A stretch of DNA of 40,381 nucleotides, taken from Chloroflexota bacterium. Its GTDB lineage: Bacteria; Chloroflexota; Dehalococcoidia; Lucifugimonadales; Lucifugimonadaceae. The notes beneath the pieces are model-generated. The model saw only the letters and a program-made list of their open reading frames with translations. It ran no database searches and had not been told where the DNA came from. The stretch is taken from the NCBI GenBank assembly GCA_013204545.1, contig JABMNN010000051.1, positions 1 to 40,381 on the forward strand, given 5' to 3'. The position numbers and the translations under genes were made by a program. Positions 22,815-31,968 of this stretch are shown here, piece by piece; the first letter of the stretch is position 1, and each line of letters starts with the position of its first letter.

Positions 22815-23813
22815 TTGGTGGGTGCTAAAATTCATGGTGTGACTTCTTCAAAAATTCAATATGCTCTTGCTGCTGATATTGGTGGCACAAATATTCGAGC
22901 GGCGTTGGTCGATTCTGAGGGTCGGATGACTGGTCGTGGTTCGATCAATACTGAGCCTGAACGAGGCATTGAGGATGCAGCCGACCGCCTTGCGCGGCTT
23001 CTCAAGGCGGCACATGCTACTGCTCCGTCGGGTGCAGAGGTAGTGGGTGTTGGTGTTTCGACTGCTGGTCCGATACGACCGGCTACAGGAACTTATAACC
23101 ATCCTCCAAATCTTCCCGGATGGGACGATAAAACGATGAAGCCCAGATTAGCTGATTCGATGGGTATGCCGGTTTGGATTGGTCACGACGCTACGCTTGC
23201 CGCACTCGCTGAAACTAGATTTGGCGACCACGTCGGAGCTGAAAACCTTATTTATGTGACGATTAGCACTGGAGTTGGCGGTGGGATTATCGCCAACAGC
23301 GAGATGGTCACAGGATCATCAGGTGGCGCGGGTGAGGTTGGGCACCTTTCGGTGCGAACAGGTGCTTACCGCTGCAACGTCGGTTGTGATGGATGTTTCG
23401 AAGGTAATGCGTCTGGCCCGGCGATAGCTCGAGCTGCGCGAGACATGTGGACGGGAGAGGGTCCTCTGGCGGATCTTGCGGAGGGTGATCCGGCAAAGAT
23501 TACTTCGAGAATGGTGTTCGATGCAGCCGACGATGGTGACCTCATCGCCAAAAAGGTAGTCGACTTAACAATTGAAAATGTCAGTATTGGGCTTGGCTCT
23601 CTTCTCAATGTTTTCAATCCCGAAGCTCTCGTAATTGGTGGCGGCGTGGTTCAGGGACTGCAACGCCACTGGGACGCACTCCAGGAATCGGTGATCGAAC
23701 ATTCGCTTCCCGGCTACGGTGGGGTTATTCCGTTGACGGCGACTCGACTTGGTGATGATGTGAGCTTACTGGGTGCAGCGCAGTTAGCGTTCAGACAGGC
23801 ACGGAAGCAATAA
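22815..23813 (+). CDS. ROK family sugar kinase
   Basis: The protein of up to 332 residues has the ATP-binding start ADIGGTNIRAALVDSEG, VGVGVSTAGPIRP, the sugar-binding catalytic region IGHDATLAALAE with its Asp, and TISTGVGGGIIANSEMVTGS. ROK kinases usually have a zinc motif CxCGxxGCxE; here it is CNVGCDGCFE, with Val instead of the second Cys and a Cys two residues later. Glucose, fructose or N-acetylmannosamine are typical substrates. The start is unsure: TTG at 22815 is the longest, GTG at 22839 fits the family better, and none has a clear ribosome binding site. Confidence 0.92.
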   Translation: MVGAKIHGVTSSKIQYALAADIGGTNIRAALVDSEGRMTGRGSINTEPERGIEDAADRLARLLKAAHATAPSGAEVVGVGVSTAGPIRPATGTYNHPPNLPGWDDKTMKPRLADSMGMPVWIGHDATLAALAETRFGDHVGAENLIYVTISTGVGGGIIANSEMVTGSSGGAGEVGHLSVRTGAYRCNVGCDGCFEGNASGPAIARAARDMWTGEGPLADLAEGDPAKITSRMVFDAADDGDLIAKKVVDLTIENVSIGLGSLLNVFNPEALVIGGGVVQGLQRHWDALQESVIEHSLPGYGGVIPLTATRLGDDVSLLGAAQLAFRQARKQ

Positions 23814-23880
23814 GTACTGTTGCCAATTTTCTGAGAGTTTGGAAGTTGGTGGCTGAGTCGGGCAGCTCGATGTTAGGTTA

Positions 23881-23913
23881 GCGATTACCACGTCGCAGGC
23901 TTCTGGTAATCGC
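23881..23913. terminator. Hairpin between convergent ROK and HEAT-repeat genes
   Basis: GCGATTACCA (23881-23890) and TGGTAATCGC (23904-23913) form ten perfect base pairs with a 13-base loop, placed between two convergent genes. A shared terminator is the simplest reading; no long U-run is present. Confidence 0.55.
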
Positions 23914-23945
23914 AGTCCACCTGCGCTCAGAATGAGGAGGGGATG

Positions 23946-25097
23946 CTAGAAGTTTTCTTCGTGATCCCACGGGTCTTCGGGTTGAAGATCTATATCGAAC
24001 GGGTCGCCACGATCTAGCCCGAGTTCTTCGGCTTCTTCAGTAATACCGGTGCCGAAATCATCGACTTCGCTTGGATCAGGTAAGTTCGCCCAACCTTCCA
24101 TCTCTGCGGGTTCGTAACCTTCGGTATCGATTCCGGGAAGAGTGTCGGTTGCGCCGAACATCGTTCGGGCCATCTCTTGAGTTACAACTTCATCAAGATC
24201 ATCTTCGTGCTTCAGTGTTTGTAGTGCCTGTTGGGCAAGTTCTACGACACGAGGTTCAGGACTGACTAGTAGTTGTTGCAACTGGTTCTTCGCTGCATCA
24301 CCACCAATGCGTTCAACTGCCGATATCGCCGCCAGTTGAACAGTTAGATCTGAATCGTCGAGCGGTGCTTGTAGTGCACGCAAATGTTGCTCGTCACCCA
24401 GTTCACCTATAGCCATAGTGGCTTCGTAACGAACTGCTGCGACATCATGTTCAAGGTCGGGGAGTACGTGATCAACCCACTTGGGATTAGATGTTCGCCC
24501 CATTGCAAAAAGACTGCTCTGCCTTGCCGTTATATTACCCGACGACCACGCCGCATTTATATGAGCATCCAGTCGGTCATCGGCAAACACTGAAACTGCT
24601 TCGAGGGCTTTCAGCTTTACATCCTGAACTTCTCGCTCATCATCCAGCACACTGTACAAGACATCGACTAGCGTTTCTCTATAGCGAGAACTGAGCTTGC
24701 CGGTTTCAGCCATAGCAGAAAGATATGCAAGCGGAATAGCGGCGGCGGTCCGTACTTCGACCACGGGGTCGGACTTCATCATTTCGCTTAGTGGCCGGAT
24801 CAGAGTGCGATCGACGCTATCCTCCAACCCCTTCAGGCCAGCTAGTCGCACCTCGGTATTAGCGTGTTTAAGCCCCTGTTTGTAGATAATCTCAAACTCA
24901 ACATCAGGCTGTTCTTCACAAAGCGCTACCATCCGTTTGAGGATGTCGATGACACGCTCATCGGTCCACTCCAACCACAGTTCACCTAGCTCTTCAGCCT
25001 CGGGTGTAGTCAGGCGAGAGAGTTCAGACAATGACGCGTAGTTGATCGGCGCTTCATCATCTTCGGGGAGTTTATTTAGAAATTCGTCTAGACCCAT
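23946..25097 (-). CDS. HEAT-repeat protein
   Basis: The 383-residue protein is built of helical HEAT-like repeats from about residue 60 to 300. Repeat units are visible, for example HANTEVRLAGLKGLEDS, DPVVEVRTAAAIPLAYLS, VAAVRYEATMAIGELGD, DLTVQLAAISAVERIGG and EPRVVELAQQALQTL. The last 80 residues are strongly acidic and probably disordered. Such proteins act as scaffolds. The gene lies 17 bases after tldE on the same strand, so it is probably co-transcribed with the tldD/tldE pair. A link with that protease is an inference. Confidence 0.85.
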   Translation of the reverse strand: MGLDEFLNKLPEDDEAPINYASLSELSRLTTPEAEELGELWLEWTDERVIDILKRMVALCEEQPDVEFEIIYKQGLKHANTEVRLAGLKGLEDSVDRTLIRPLSEMMKSDPVVEVRTAAAIPLAYLSAMAETGKLSSRYRETLVDVLYSVLDDEREVQDVKLKALEAVSVFADDRLDAHINAAWSSGNITARQSSLFAMGRTSNPKWVDHVLPDLEHDVAAVRYEATMAIGELGDEQHLRALQAPLDDSDLTVQLAAISAVERIGGDAAKNQLQQLLVSPEPRVVELAQQALQTLKHEDDLDEVVTQEMARTMFGATDTLPGIDTEGYEPAEMEGWANLPDPSEVDDFGTGITEEAEELGLDRGDPFDIDLQPEDPWDHEENF

Positions 25098-25114
25098 GGG
25101 TTAATACTAGTGGT

Positions 25115-26467
25115 TTATTCGTGTTTCGCTGCTACCTGAACACCGAGGCATTGAATTGCAGGTGCTCGCATCGATCCGAAGACCCAATCCGCTGTATCCC
25201 CGACATGCTCAACCTGTGAAAGAACTTTGTAAACATTGCCTGAAATCATAGTGTCTTTCACACGTCCGACGATCTCGCCATTTTCGATTTTGTAGCCCAA
25301 CGATACATTTGCCCGGAAGTCACCTCCGAGTTCGTTGCCCTGGCCTGCGCCAAGAAGTTCCTCGATAATTAGACCTTCTTTAATGCCCGCAATCATATCT
25401 TCGAAATGAGTATCGCCAGCAGCAATATCGATTACCGATGAAGTAGGTGACGGTGTACTCGCCAATCCTCGACCAGCCGCACCGGTTGATGTTTTGCCGA
25501 GCTGACCTGCAGTCTGCAGATCCAATAAAGGACCAGCAGCGACACCACGTTCTATAAGTACATGTTTCTGACTCGCAACGCCTTCATCATCGAACGGACG
25601 ACTGCCACTGGCACCGCTAATGAGGGGGTTATCGTAGATCGAAATTCTTTCGTCAACAATCTTTTCACCCCATCGTTCACCGAGCGGTGAAGATCCATTT
25701 ACGACGTTTTTGCCGTTGAATCCTGACATCAGCGGATGTAACAACGTGGCACCAACCCCGCGAGGAGTGAAAATTACTGGCAGATCGCCAGAATTTGGGC
25801 TTGCCAGCGCCGATTCTTTCGACCACGATAGCGATCGTCGAACGGTCTGAATCAATCGATCTAGTTCGTCTTCTCCGAACAGATGGCTTGATCCGTAGCC
25901 TGCCCAGACGTTCAACATGTCGGTACCACGAATTAACTGTGCCCCGAGCGAGCAATAGTAGCCAGTTTGCTCGTAATCCTCATCGATCCCAGCCGAATTC
26001 ATTATTCGACCTCGACCAGTCGACCAGCCAATCCGAGCGTCGCACAGTAAGTCGGGCCATTCGTCCAACAGGCGCTCGATTAGCCCTCTGCCCGTGTCGA
26101 TCATTGACTGCTGAGACACCCGAGGAACCGCGGTATCAACGATATCGACAGTCGGGTACGGCATCGGAGCAGGAAAACTAAAAGATGCTTTTGAACCGAA
26201 CGGAGTAAGTGTCGCAGCCCGTTCAACAAGCTCGCTCTCACGGGCGGCGTCGGTCGTAGAGGTGAATCCGATACGCCCGTTGTCGATCACACGTAGCGCT
26301 ACACCAGAAGTGTCGCGTCGCATGATTTCTTTTAGCTTGTTCGACTCGAACGAAACCGGGTGACTCTCCGATTCAATTCGGTAAACCTCGGCCTCATCAA
26401 ATTTCGAAGCTGCGGCATTTAGTAGCGATTCACTCAAATTATTATCTCTTAGGATAGTTCGTTTCAA
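25115..26467 (-). CDS. pmbA: TldE/PmbA-family protein
   Basis: The 450-residue protein is the non-catalytic partner type of the TldD/TldE protease. It has the N-terminal alpha/beta domain (ESNKLKEIMRRDTSGVALRVI, about 48-68) and the C-terminal beta-rich domain with PRGVGATLLHPLMSGFNGKNV where TldD has its HExxxH zinc motif. That motif is missing here, as expected for TldE. SRPFDDEGVASQKHVLIERG and GDFRANVSLGYKIENGEI are further family landmarks. In other bacteria TldD/E trims unfolded or modified peptides, such as the microcin B17 precursor and CcdA. It follows tldD by 19 bases. Confidence 0.93.
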   Translation of the reverse strand: MKRTILRDNNLSESLLNAAASKFDEAEVYRIESESHPVSFESNKLKEIMRRDTSGVALRVIDNGRIGFTSTTDAARESELVERAATLTPFGSKASFSFPAPMPYPTVDIVDTAVPRVSQQSMIDTGRGLIERLLDEWPDLLCDARIGWSTGRGRIMNSAGIDEDYEQTGYYCSLGAQLIRGTDMLNVWAGYGSSHLFGEDELDRLIQTVRRSLSWSKESALASPNSGDLPVIFTPRGVGATLLHPLMSGFNGKNVVNGSSPLGERWGEKIVDERISIYDNPLISGASGSRPFDDEGVASQKHVLIERGVAAGPLLDLQTAGQLGKTSTGAAGRGLASTPSPTSSVIDIAAGDTHFEDMIAGIKEGLIIEELLGAGQGNELGGDFRANVSLGYKIENGEIVGRVKDTMISGNVYKVLSQVEHVGDTADWVFGSMRAPAIQCLGVQVAAKHE

Positions 26468-26486
26468 ATTGTATAAAACGACGGGG

Positions 26487-27851
26487 TTATGCCCCGGAAA
26501 TAAGACACTTACGAATACGAATGTGCGGGCTTCCGTTCGATACTGGAAGGGGTGACTGTCCGCCCTTGCCGCAACCGCCGCCCTGATTCATATCGAGATC
26601 ATTACCGACGCCGTCGAGGTTCTGAAGCGTCTCAAACAGATTGCCTGTAAGCATTACTGGGCGAACCGCTTCTTGAATCTCGCCGTTGCGGATCATGTAT
26701 GCCTCGCCTGATGAAAACGTGAACATCTCGTGCTGGGTCATTCCGCCGTACCAGTTTCGAACATATACGCCATCTTCTATACCTTCGAGGAGATCTTCTA
26801 GAGTCGCCTCGCCAGGTTCGATTATCGTGTTGGTCATTCGAACAATAGGAGGAAAGTTGTAACCGATAGCGCGAGCATTCCCTGTCGGCTTCTCATCTAG
26901 TTTTGCGGCAGTCTCCCGAGAATGTAGCCTACCTACCAGTTCACCTTCGCGAACCAATGCTGTTCTAGTAGCAGGCGTACCTTCATCATCGTATTTAAAG
27001 CTACCTCTGAGAGCCGGTATAGCTGCGCCATCGGTGAAGTTCAGGTGCTTTCCTCCGAACTTCCGACCCATGTACATGATTTCCTTGAGCTTATCGTTTT
27101 CGTAGACGTTGTCGCCTTCAGAGAGATGCCCGAACGCCTCGTGAACAAACACCCCTGCAAGGACAGGATCGAGAATTACTGTTCTCTCTCCGCCCTCGAG
27201 TGATTTGGCCTCCAATAACGCTACAGCACGCTTTGCCGCTTCGATCACTTGATCGTCTAGCCCACGAATCAGCCCGTAATCGCCCTGAGAGCCAAGGCTG
27301 AATCCGGCCTGCTGCACGTCGCCACCATTACGAGCCTGTGCTGAAATTCGTGAGACAACGTGAACCTGCTGCTGCTCGATGTACGAGCCATCCGAGCTAC
27401 CGAAGTACGTTTTACGTGATGAATCGCCATAGATAAGGTCGGCGCTGTTAATACCGTCTACCGACCACACAAGATCGTTGTAGTGATCCATCTGACGCTT
27501 TTTTTCATCGAGTGAAATTTCGGTGGGGTCTTCGACGATATAGGCGGGAACCACATCAACATGTGGCTCAGCTTCACCCAGCTCCGTCTTAGATCCACCA
27601 ACGGCTTTCGACTGAGCAACGGCATCAGAAACTTTATGACTTAGTTCATCGAGACTGTTGAAACTGGCGAAACCCCATCCCCCCTTAGTGGCCGCCCGTA
27701 CATTGCCGCCGAGACCACTGGTCTGAGCGATCGTATCGAGCGATTTGCCTCGATAGCTCAGGCGGGAATTATCTGTCTCTTCGATTCGGATTTCACAGTA
27801 GTCAGCACCGTGTCCGTTCAGGGCATTCTCAATAAGATCGCGGTATTTCAC
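26487..27851 (-). CDS. tldD: TldD metalloprotease
   Basis: The 454-residue protein carries the zinc motif HEAFGH at 237-242 and the C-terminal GGGCGKGGQ segment, whose Cys is the third zinc ligand in the family. RGSFKYDDEGTPATRTALVREG is another typical stretch. It is the catalytic subunit of the TldD/TldE heterodimer, which digests short unfolded peptides threaded into an internal chamber. tldE follows directly, so the pair is complete. No ribosomally made peptide precursor is apparent in the immediate neighbourhood. Confidence 0.95.
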   Translation of the reverse strand: MKYRDLIENALNGHGADYCEIRIEETDNSRLSYRGKSLDTIAQTSGLGGNVRAATKGGWGFASFNSLDELSHKVSDAVAQSKAVGGSKTELGEAEPHVDVVPAYIVEDPTEISLDEKKRQMDHYNDLVWSVDGINSADLIYGDSSRKTYFGSSDGSYIEQQQVHVVSRISAQARNGGDVQQAGFSLGSQGDYGLIRGLDDQVIEAAKRAVALLEAKSLEGGERTVILDPVLAGVFVHEAFGHLSEGDNVYENDKLKEIMYMGRKFGGKHLNFTDGAAIPALRGSFKYDDEGTPATRTALVREGELVGRLHSRETAAKLDEKPTGNARAIGYNFPPIVRMTNTIIEPGEATLEDLLEGIEDGVYVRNWYGGMTQHEMFTFSSGEAYMIRNGEIQEAVRPVMLTGNLFETLQNLDGVGNDLDMNQGGGCGKGGQSPLPVSNGSPHIRIRKCLISGA

Positions 27852-28021
27852 GAAGTTGCCAAGCCTCTAATAGTGGATGGTTGGTAAACATACAAACGCT
27901 AGTTGCTGCGTTAGATATTTTGAGTTCCGGCGTCAATACTAGCAATCGAACCTTCAAAGTCGTACGTTCCCACGATATTCGGAGTGTCATTCTGGCTGGT
28001 TCACATTGATAATTGTTAGTA

Positions 28022-29446
28022 ATGTCGAGCTCAATTCACAAATATTCTGAATATCAAGCAGCAGTTTCGAAACTTCTATCGCTTGCAGACTTCGAGAGAA
28101 AATCTCGCTCAAACGACCCGCCAGATTTTCATCTGAAACGTGTTGATCGACTACTTTCGTATCTAGGCAATCCGCACTTCGGGCAGAAATATGTTCACGT
28201 TGCCGGGAGCAAGGGCAAAGGCAGCACTTCGGCAATGATTGCTTGGGCTCTTGCTGCGAATGGATACAAAACCGGACTTTTCACTTCGCCATCTATCCAT
28301 CGAATCACCGAACGGTTTCGAATCGATGGTGAACCGATTTCTGAACGTGACTTCACTAAGTTAGTGAACGATCTGTGGTTTGCAGTAGAAAAAATATCCG
28401 CCGACGGCGACATCGGTGTGGTCTCAGTTTTCGAACTCGAGACTGCGATGGCATTCTGCCATTTCGCCAACTCCGAAGCTGATATTAGCGTGATCGAAGT
28501 CGGACTTGGTGGTCGGCTCGACTCCACAAATGTCATCACACCGTTGATCTCGGTTATAACCCCGATCAGCTTTGATCACGTGACAGTATTAGGAGACACA
28601 ATCGCACAGATTGCGGGCGAAAAATCTGGAATCATCAAACAGGGAGTGCCGGTAGTAACTGCAATCCAGCTGCCTGAAGCGTTAGAAGTAATTCGTACAA
28701 AGGCAATCGACCGACGATCAGAACTAATCGAAGCGGAATCTGCTGTTTCGATACAAGGTGCCGACAGCTGCGGGATCGATGGCACGAAGCTTGAGTTAAC
28801 AACTGCGCATCAGTCGTTCACGATTTTCTTGCGGCTTCTGGGCGCACATCAGATCGACAACACCCGCACCGCTATCGCCGCAATCACAAAGCTTTCGTCG
28901 CTCTCATTTCCGACCGATTCTCAAAAAACTAGTGCCGGTATAGAAAATGTCCAGTGGCCAGTCAGAAATCAAGTCGTATCCACAAAGCCGACACGCATAT
29001 TTGTCGATGGAGCACACAACGACGCTTCAGCAATTGCCCTGCGAAAAACCGTGGAACAGCTATTTCCAGACAGCAACAAGATATTCGTTATCTTCGGGGC
29101 CGTCCGAGGTCATGATCCTGTTGTGGTTGCACGTGAATTAGCGCCCCTCAATCCAATTTTCATCACAACTGAGTCCAGACACCCCAAATCCTTGACTGCT
29201 TCGGAGCTATCGGATGCTCTGGGTACAGGTAAAATTGTTGTGCTCGCAAACACAAACAACACTCTGGATGCTTTGGAGTTTGCGAAAAAATTGGCACGCG
29301 GCAATGATTTGATTCTCGGAACCGGGTCTCTGTTTGTCGCAGCGGAAATAGTTGAGATCGAACAAAAAATCGAACCAGAACTCTATCCCGATATAAAACT
29401 GCCACCAAGGCCTTCAATTCAAAAAGTCTCGAACACTATTAAATGA
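28022..29446 (+). CDS. folC: Folylpolyglutamate synthase / dihydrofolate synthase
   Basis: The protein of 474 residues is an ATP-dependent Mur-ligase-like enzyme that adds glutamate to dihydropteroate or to folates. The P-loop is GSKGKGST (62-69). TGLFTSPSIHRITERFRIDG is the folate-binding loop, EVGLGGRLDSTNV supplies the Mg2+ site, ITPISFDHVTVLGDTIAQIAGEKSGIIK is the second conserved region, and VDGAHNDASA lies in the C-terminal domain. I prefer the ATG at 28022; a TTG nine bases upstream is possible. It overlaps fabF by four bases (29443-29446), so the two genes are translationally coupled. Confidence 0.95.
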   Translation: MSSSIHKYSEYQAAVSKLLSLADFERKSRSNDPPDFHLKRVDRLLSYLGNPHFGQKYVHVAGSKGKGSTSAMIAWALAANGYKTGLFTSPSIHRITERFRIDGEPISERDFTKLVNDLWFAVEKISADGDIGVVSVFELETAMAFCHFANSEADISVIEVGLGGRLDSTNVITPLISVITPISFDHVTVLGDTIAQIAGEKSGIIKQGVPVVTAIQLPEALEVIRTKAIDRRSELIEAESAVSIQGADSCGIDGTKLELTTAHQSFTIFLRLLGAHQIDNTRTAIAAITKLSSLSFPTDSQKTSAGIENVQWPVRNQVVSTKPTRIFVDGAHNDASAIALRKTVEQLFPDSNKIFVIFGAVRGHDPVVVARELAPLNPIFITTESRHPKSLTASELSDALGTGKIVVLANTNNTLDALEFAKKLARGNDLILGTGSLFVAAEIVEIEQKIEPELYPDIKLPPRPSIQKVSNTIK

Positions 29447-30693
29447 CCAGCAATTACGAAACAAGAGTGGTAATTACCGGAATGGGCGTGGTTTCATGTC
29501 TCGGTAACTCAGTCGAACAGTTTTGGACTGGAATCAAAAACGGGCAATCTGGCATTCGTGAAATCAGCCTAGTCAGCCCAGACGGATTTCCGTGCAAAGT
29601 TTCGGGTGAAATACAGAATTTCGACGCCACCGAGCACATGGATCGGAAAGAAGCTCGACGCATGGCTCGTTTTTCTCAGTTCGCAATTGTTGCCGCCAAG
29701 CAGGCAGTCGAAGATTCCGGTCTGGATTTAGATAAAGAAGATCTCGACCGCATCGGTGTTCTAATCGGAAGTGGCTCAGGTGGACTTCCAGAAACCGATC
29801 AACAGGCAGAAATCCGCGTTACGCGCGGCGTCGGTCGGATGAGCCCGTACTACATTCCGATGATGCTGGTGAACATGGCTGCCGCTAACATTTCACACAG
29901 ATTCAATCTCACCGGCTATACAAATACTTGTGTGACCGCCTGTGCAGCCAGTACACAGGCAATCGGCGAAGCGGCCGAGGTTATTCGGCGCGGTTCCGCA
30001 GATGTAATCGTTACAGGCGGAACTGAAGCAGGAATTTGTGAAATTGGCATGGGCGGATTCAGCACTATGCGCGCTCTTTCCACATGGGGTGGCGACCCTG
30101 CCTTGGCTAGTCGCCCATTCGATAAAGGTCGTGATGGTTTTGCGCCCGCCGAAGGCAGCGGTATTCTCATTCTTGAGAGTCTCGAACATGCAACGACCCG
30201 TGGTGCAAAAATCTATGCCGAAATCGGAGGTTGGGGAGTATCGTCCGACGCTTACCATCTCGTGCAACCTCACCCTGAAGGCGTAGGCGCAGCCAAGGCA
30301 ATTAATCGAGCACTCATAAACGCAGGGGTCACTATCAACGACATCGATTACATCAATGCCCATGGCACCTCGACTCCGATAAATGATGCCTCAGAAACAA
30401 TGGCGATCAAAGCTGTATTTGGGGAGCAGGCCTACAGTGTCCCGATAAGTTCGACTAAGTCGATGATTGGACATGCGCTGGGCGCTTCTGGATCGCTGGA
30501 GGCTATCGCCTGCATCAACACTATCAACGAAGGCGTTCTTCACCCGACAATCAATCAGGATGAGCCGGACCCTGATTGTGATCTCGACTACATTCCTAAC
30601 GTCGCTCGCGAAGCAAAAGTCGATATCATTCTCTCGAACAGCTTCGGATTTGGCGGTCAAAACGCCTGTCTAGTAATCAAGAAATTTGCGTAA
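29443..30693 (+). CDS. fabF: 3-oxoacyl-ACP synthase II
   Basis: The 416-residue condensing enzyme elongates acyl-ACP with malonyl-ACP in fatty acid synthesis. The catalytic triad is complete: Cys167 in VTACAAS, His307 in NAHGTSTP and His344 in MIGHALGASGS, with Lys339 in STKS. The protein ends with the NSFGFGGQNACLVIKK signature. It is full length for FabF and starts inside the folC stop region (ATGA overlap). No other fab genes or an acyl carrier protein gene are nearby, so this may be an isolated copy. Confidence 0.95.
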   Translation: MTSNYETRVVITGMGVVSCLGNSVEQFWTGIKNGQSGIREISLVSPDGFPCKVSGEIQNFDATEHMDRKEARRMARFSQFAIVAAKQAVEDSGLDLDKEDLDRIGVLIGSGSGGLPETDQQAEIRVTRGVGRMSPYYIPMMLVNMAAANISHRFNLTGYTNTCVTACAASTQAIGEAAEVIRRGSADVIVTGGTEAGICEIGMGGFSTMRALSTWGGDPALASRPFDKGRDGFAPAEGSGILILESLEHATTRGAKIYAEIGGWGVSSDAYHLVQPHPEGVGAAKAINRALINAGVTINDIDYINAHGTSTPINDASETMAIKAVFGEQAYSVPISSTKSMIGHALGASGSLEAIACINTINEGVLHPTINQDEPDPDCDLDYIPNVAREAKVDIILSNSFGFGGQNACLVIKKFA

Positions 30694-30723
30694 TTTGAAC
30701 ACAGATGCAGCCCGACAATCGTC

Positions 30724-30744
30724 AGCCTGAATTTGATTCAGGTT
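30724..30744. terminator. Small hairpin between convergent fabF and fbpC
   Basis: AGCCTGAA (30724-30731) can pair with TTCAGGTT (30737-30744), eight pairs with one G-U wobble, around the loop TTTGA. It lies 30 bases after the fabF stop and between convergent genes. A weak terminator is the best reading. Confidence 0.4.
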
Positions 30745-30798
30745 CTCGGTGCGCTAGTCGACGGAAATCGCCTGCAAAGTAACAGCGCAAGTATTTAT

Positions 30799-31968
30799 CT
30801 AGACCGCAAAAACGATCACCTTCGACTCGTCTCGAGTGTGAACTGTCACTCGACTACCAATCTCGAGTACATTGGCGGCACGTCGACGTACACGAAGCAA
30901 CGTACGTGAATCTAATCGAAGACTGTACTCACTAAATTCACCTTCGAACTCCCTTGCCTCGACCGTCGCTGTCCGTTCATCGCCTTCGGAAGCTGCCGCA
31001 AGTTCGAGTTCCGATGCGCGCATTAGGGCTAACACCTGCTGGCCGTCGGACATTGAAGATTCCGTGGTTACTCGCGTTGGGAATACGCCTGCCTCAGTGA
31101 CAACAACGCCGCCCATGAACACGCCAGGAATCAGATCACACGAACCGATCAGCTTGGCGACCGCCGCCGAAACCGGGTTTTGATAAACCTCTTCAGGTGT
31201 ACCAATCTGTTCAATGCGACTCTCACCCATTACTGCGATGCGGTCCGAAGTAGCCAATGCTTCTTCGCGGTCGTGCGTTACCAATAACGTTGTAGCGCCA
31301 GATTCCCTAACAATCCTTTTGATATCTCGACGAAGTGCGGCTCTCAACTGTCGATCGAGGTTACTGAATGGTTCGTCGAGCAACAATGCCACCGGATTGG
31401 TGGCAAGTGCTCTAGCAATTGCCACTCGCTGTTGCTGCCCTCCCGATAGCTCATGCACATAGCGAGATTCGTACCCACTCATTCCTACCATCTTCAATAC
31501 GGGAGCGATTTTCGAGTTGCGTTCATCAGCAGATAGATATTTGAGTCCAAATTCGACATTGCGCGCAACCGTTAAGTGCGGGAACAGCGCGTAATCCTGA
31601 AATACCAGCCCAATTCGACGCTTATCAGGCGGTACGTGAACGAACGATGATCCAACCAGTTGCCCGCCGATGCGTACGTAACCCGATGTCACCTGCTCAA
31701 ATCCTGCGACAACCCGAAGAGCAGTCGTTTTACCAGCACCACTTCGACCCAAAATGCTGACAAATTCACCGGGGTGTACAAGCAAATTGAAATCACTTAT
31801 TGCCGGACTATCTGAACCGGGATACCTACACTCAACACCCTGTAGATGAATCACACCGGTCTCGGTTGATGGCAGTATTGGAATCGCCATCGCTGCTGCG
31901 GCGGCATCGGAGACTGCGCCCAAAGGCAGGGACAGATAGGCCTGTTTACGGCTCCAAGGCATCTTCAT
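30799..31968 (-). CDS. fbpC: Ferric-iron ABC transporter ATP-binding protein
   Basis: The 389-residue ATPase has Walker A GRSGAGKT (74-81), a Q-loop in LVFQDYALFPHLTVARNV, the signature LSGGQQQR (174-181), Walker B LLLDEP (195-200) and the switch His in LLVTHDREEA. A C-terminal regulatory domain of the TOBE/OB type follows residue 270, as in FbpC and related PotA/MalK proteins. It supplies energy for iron uptake with the permease and binding protein encoded upstream. The ATG overlaps the permease stop by four bases, which supports this start even though the first 35 residues are an unusual leader; an internal ATG at 31890 would be closer to the family norm. Confidence 0.93.
   Translation of the reverse strand: MKMPWSRKQAYLSLPLGAVSDAAAAAMAIPILPSTETGVIHLQGVECRYPGSDSPAISDFNLLVHPGEFVSILGRSGAGKTTALRVVAGFEQVTSGYVRIGGQLVGSSFVHVPPDKRRIGLVFQDYALFPHLTVARNVEFGLKYLSADERNSKIAPVLKMVGMSGYESRYVHELSGGQQQRVAIARALATNPVALLLDEPFSNLDRQLRAALRRDIKRIVRESGATTLLVTHDREEALATSDRIAVMGESRIEQIGTPEEVYQNPVSAAVAKLIGSCDLIPGVFMGGVVVTEAGVFPTRVTTESSMSDGQQVLALMRASELELAAASEGDERTATVEAREFEGEFSEYSLRLDSRTLLRVRRRAANVLEIGSRVTVHTRDESKVIVFAV

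Noticed and set aside
29893-30363. A 156-residue minus-strand reading frame inside fabF
   Set aside because: It lies wholly antisense to a fully conserved gene and has no family resemblance.
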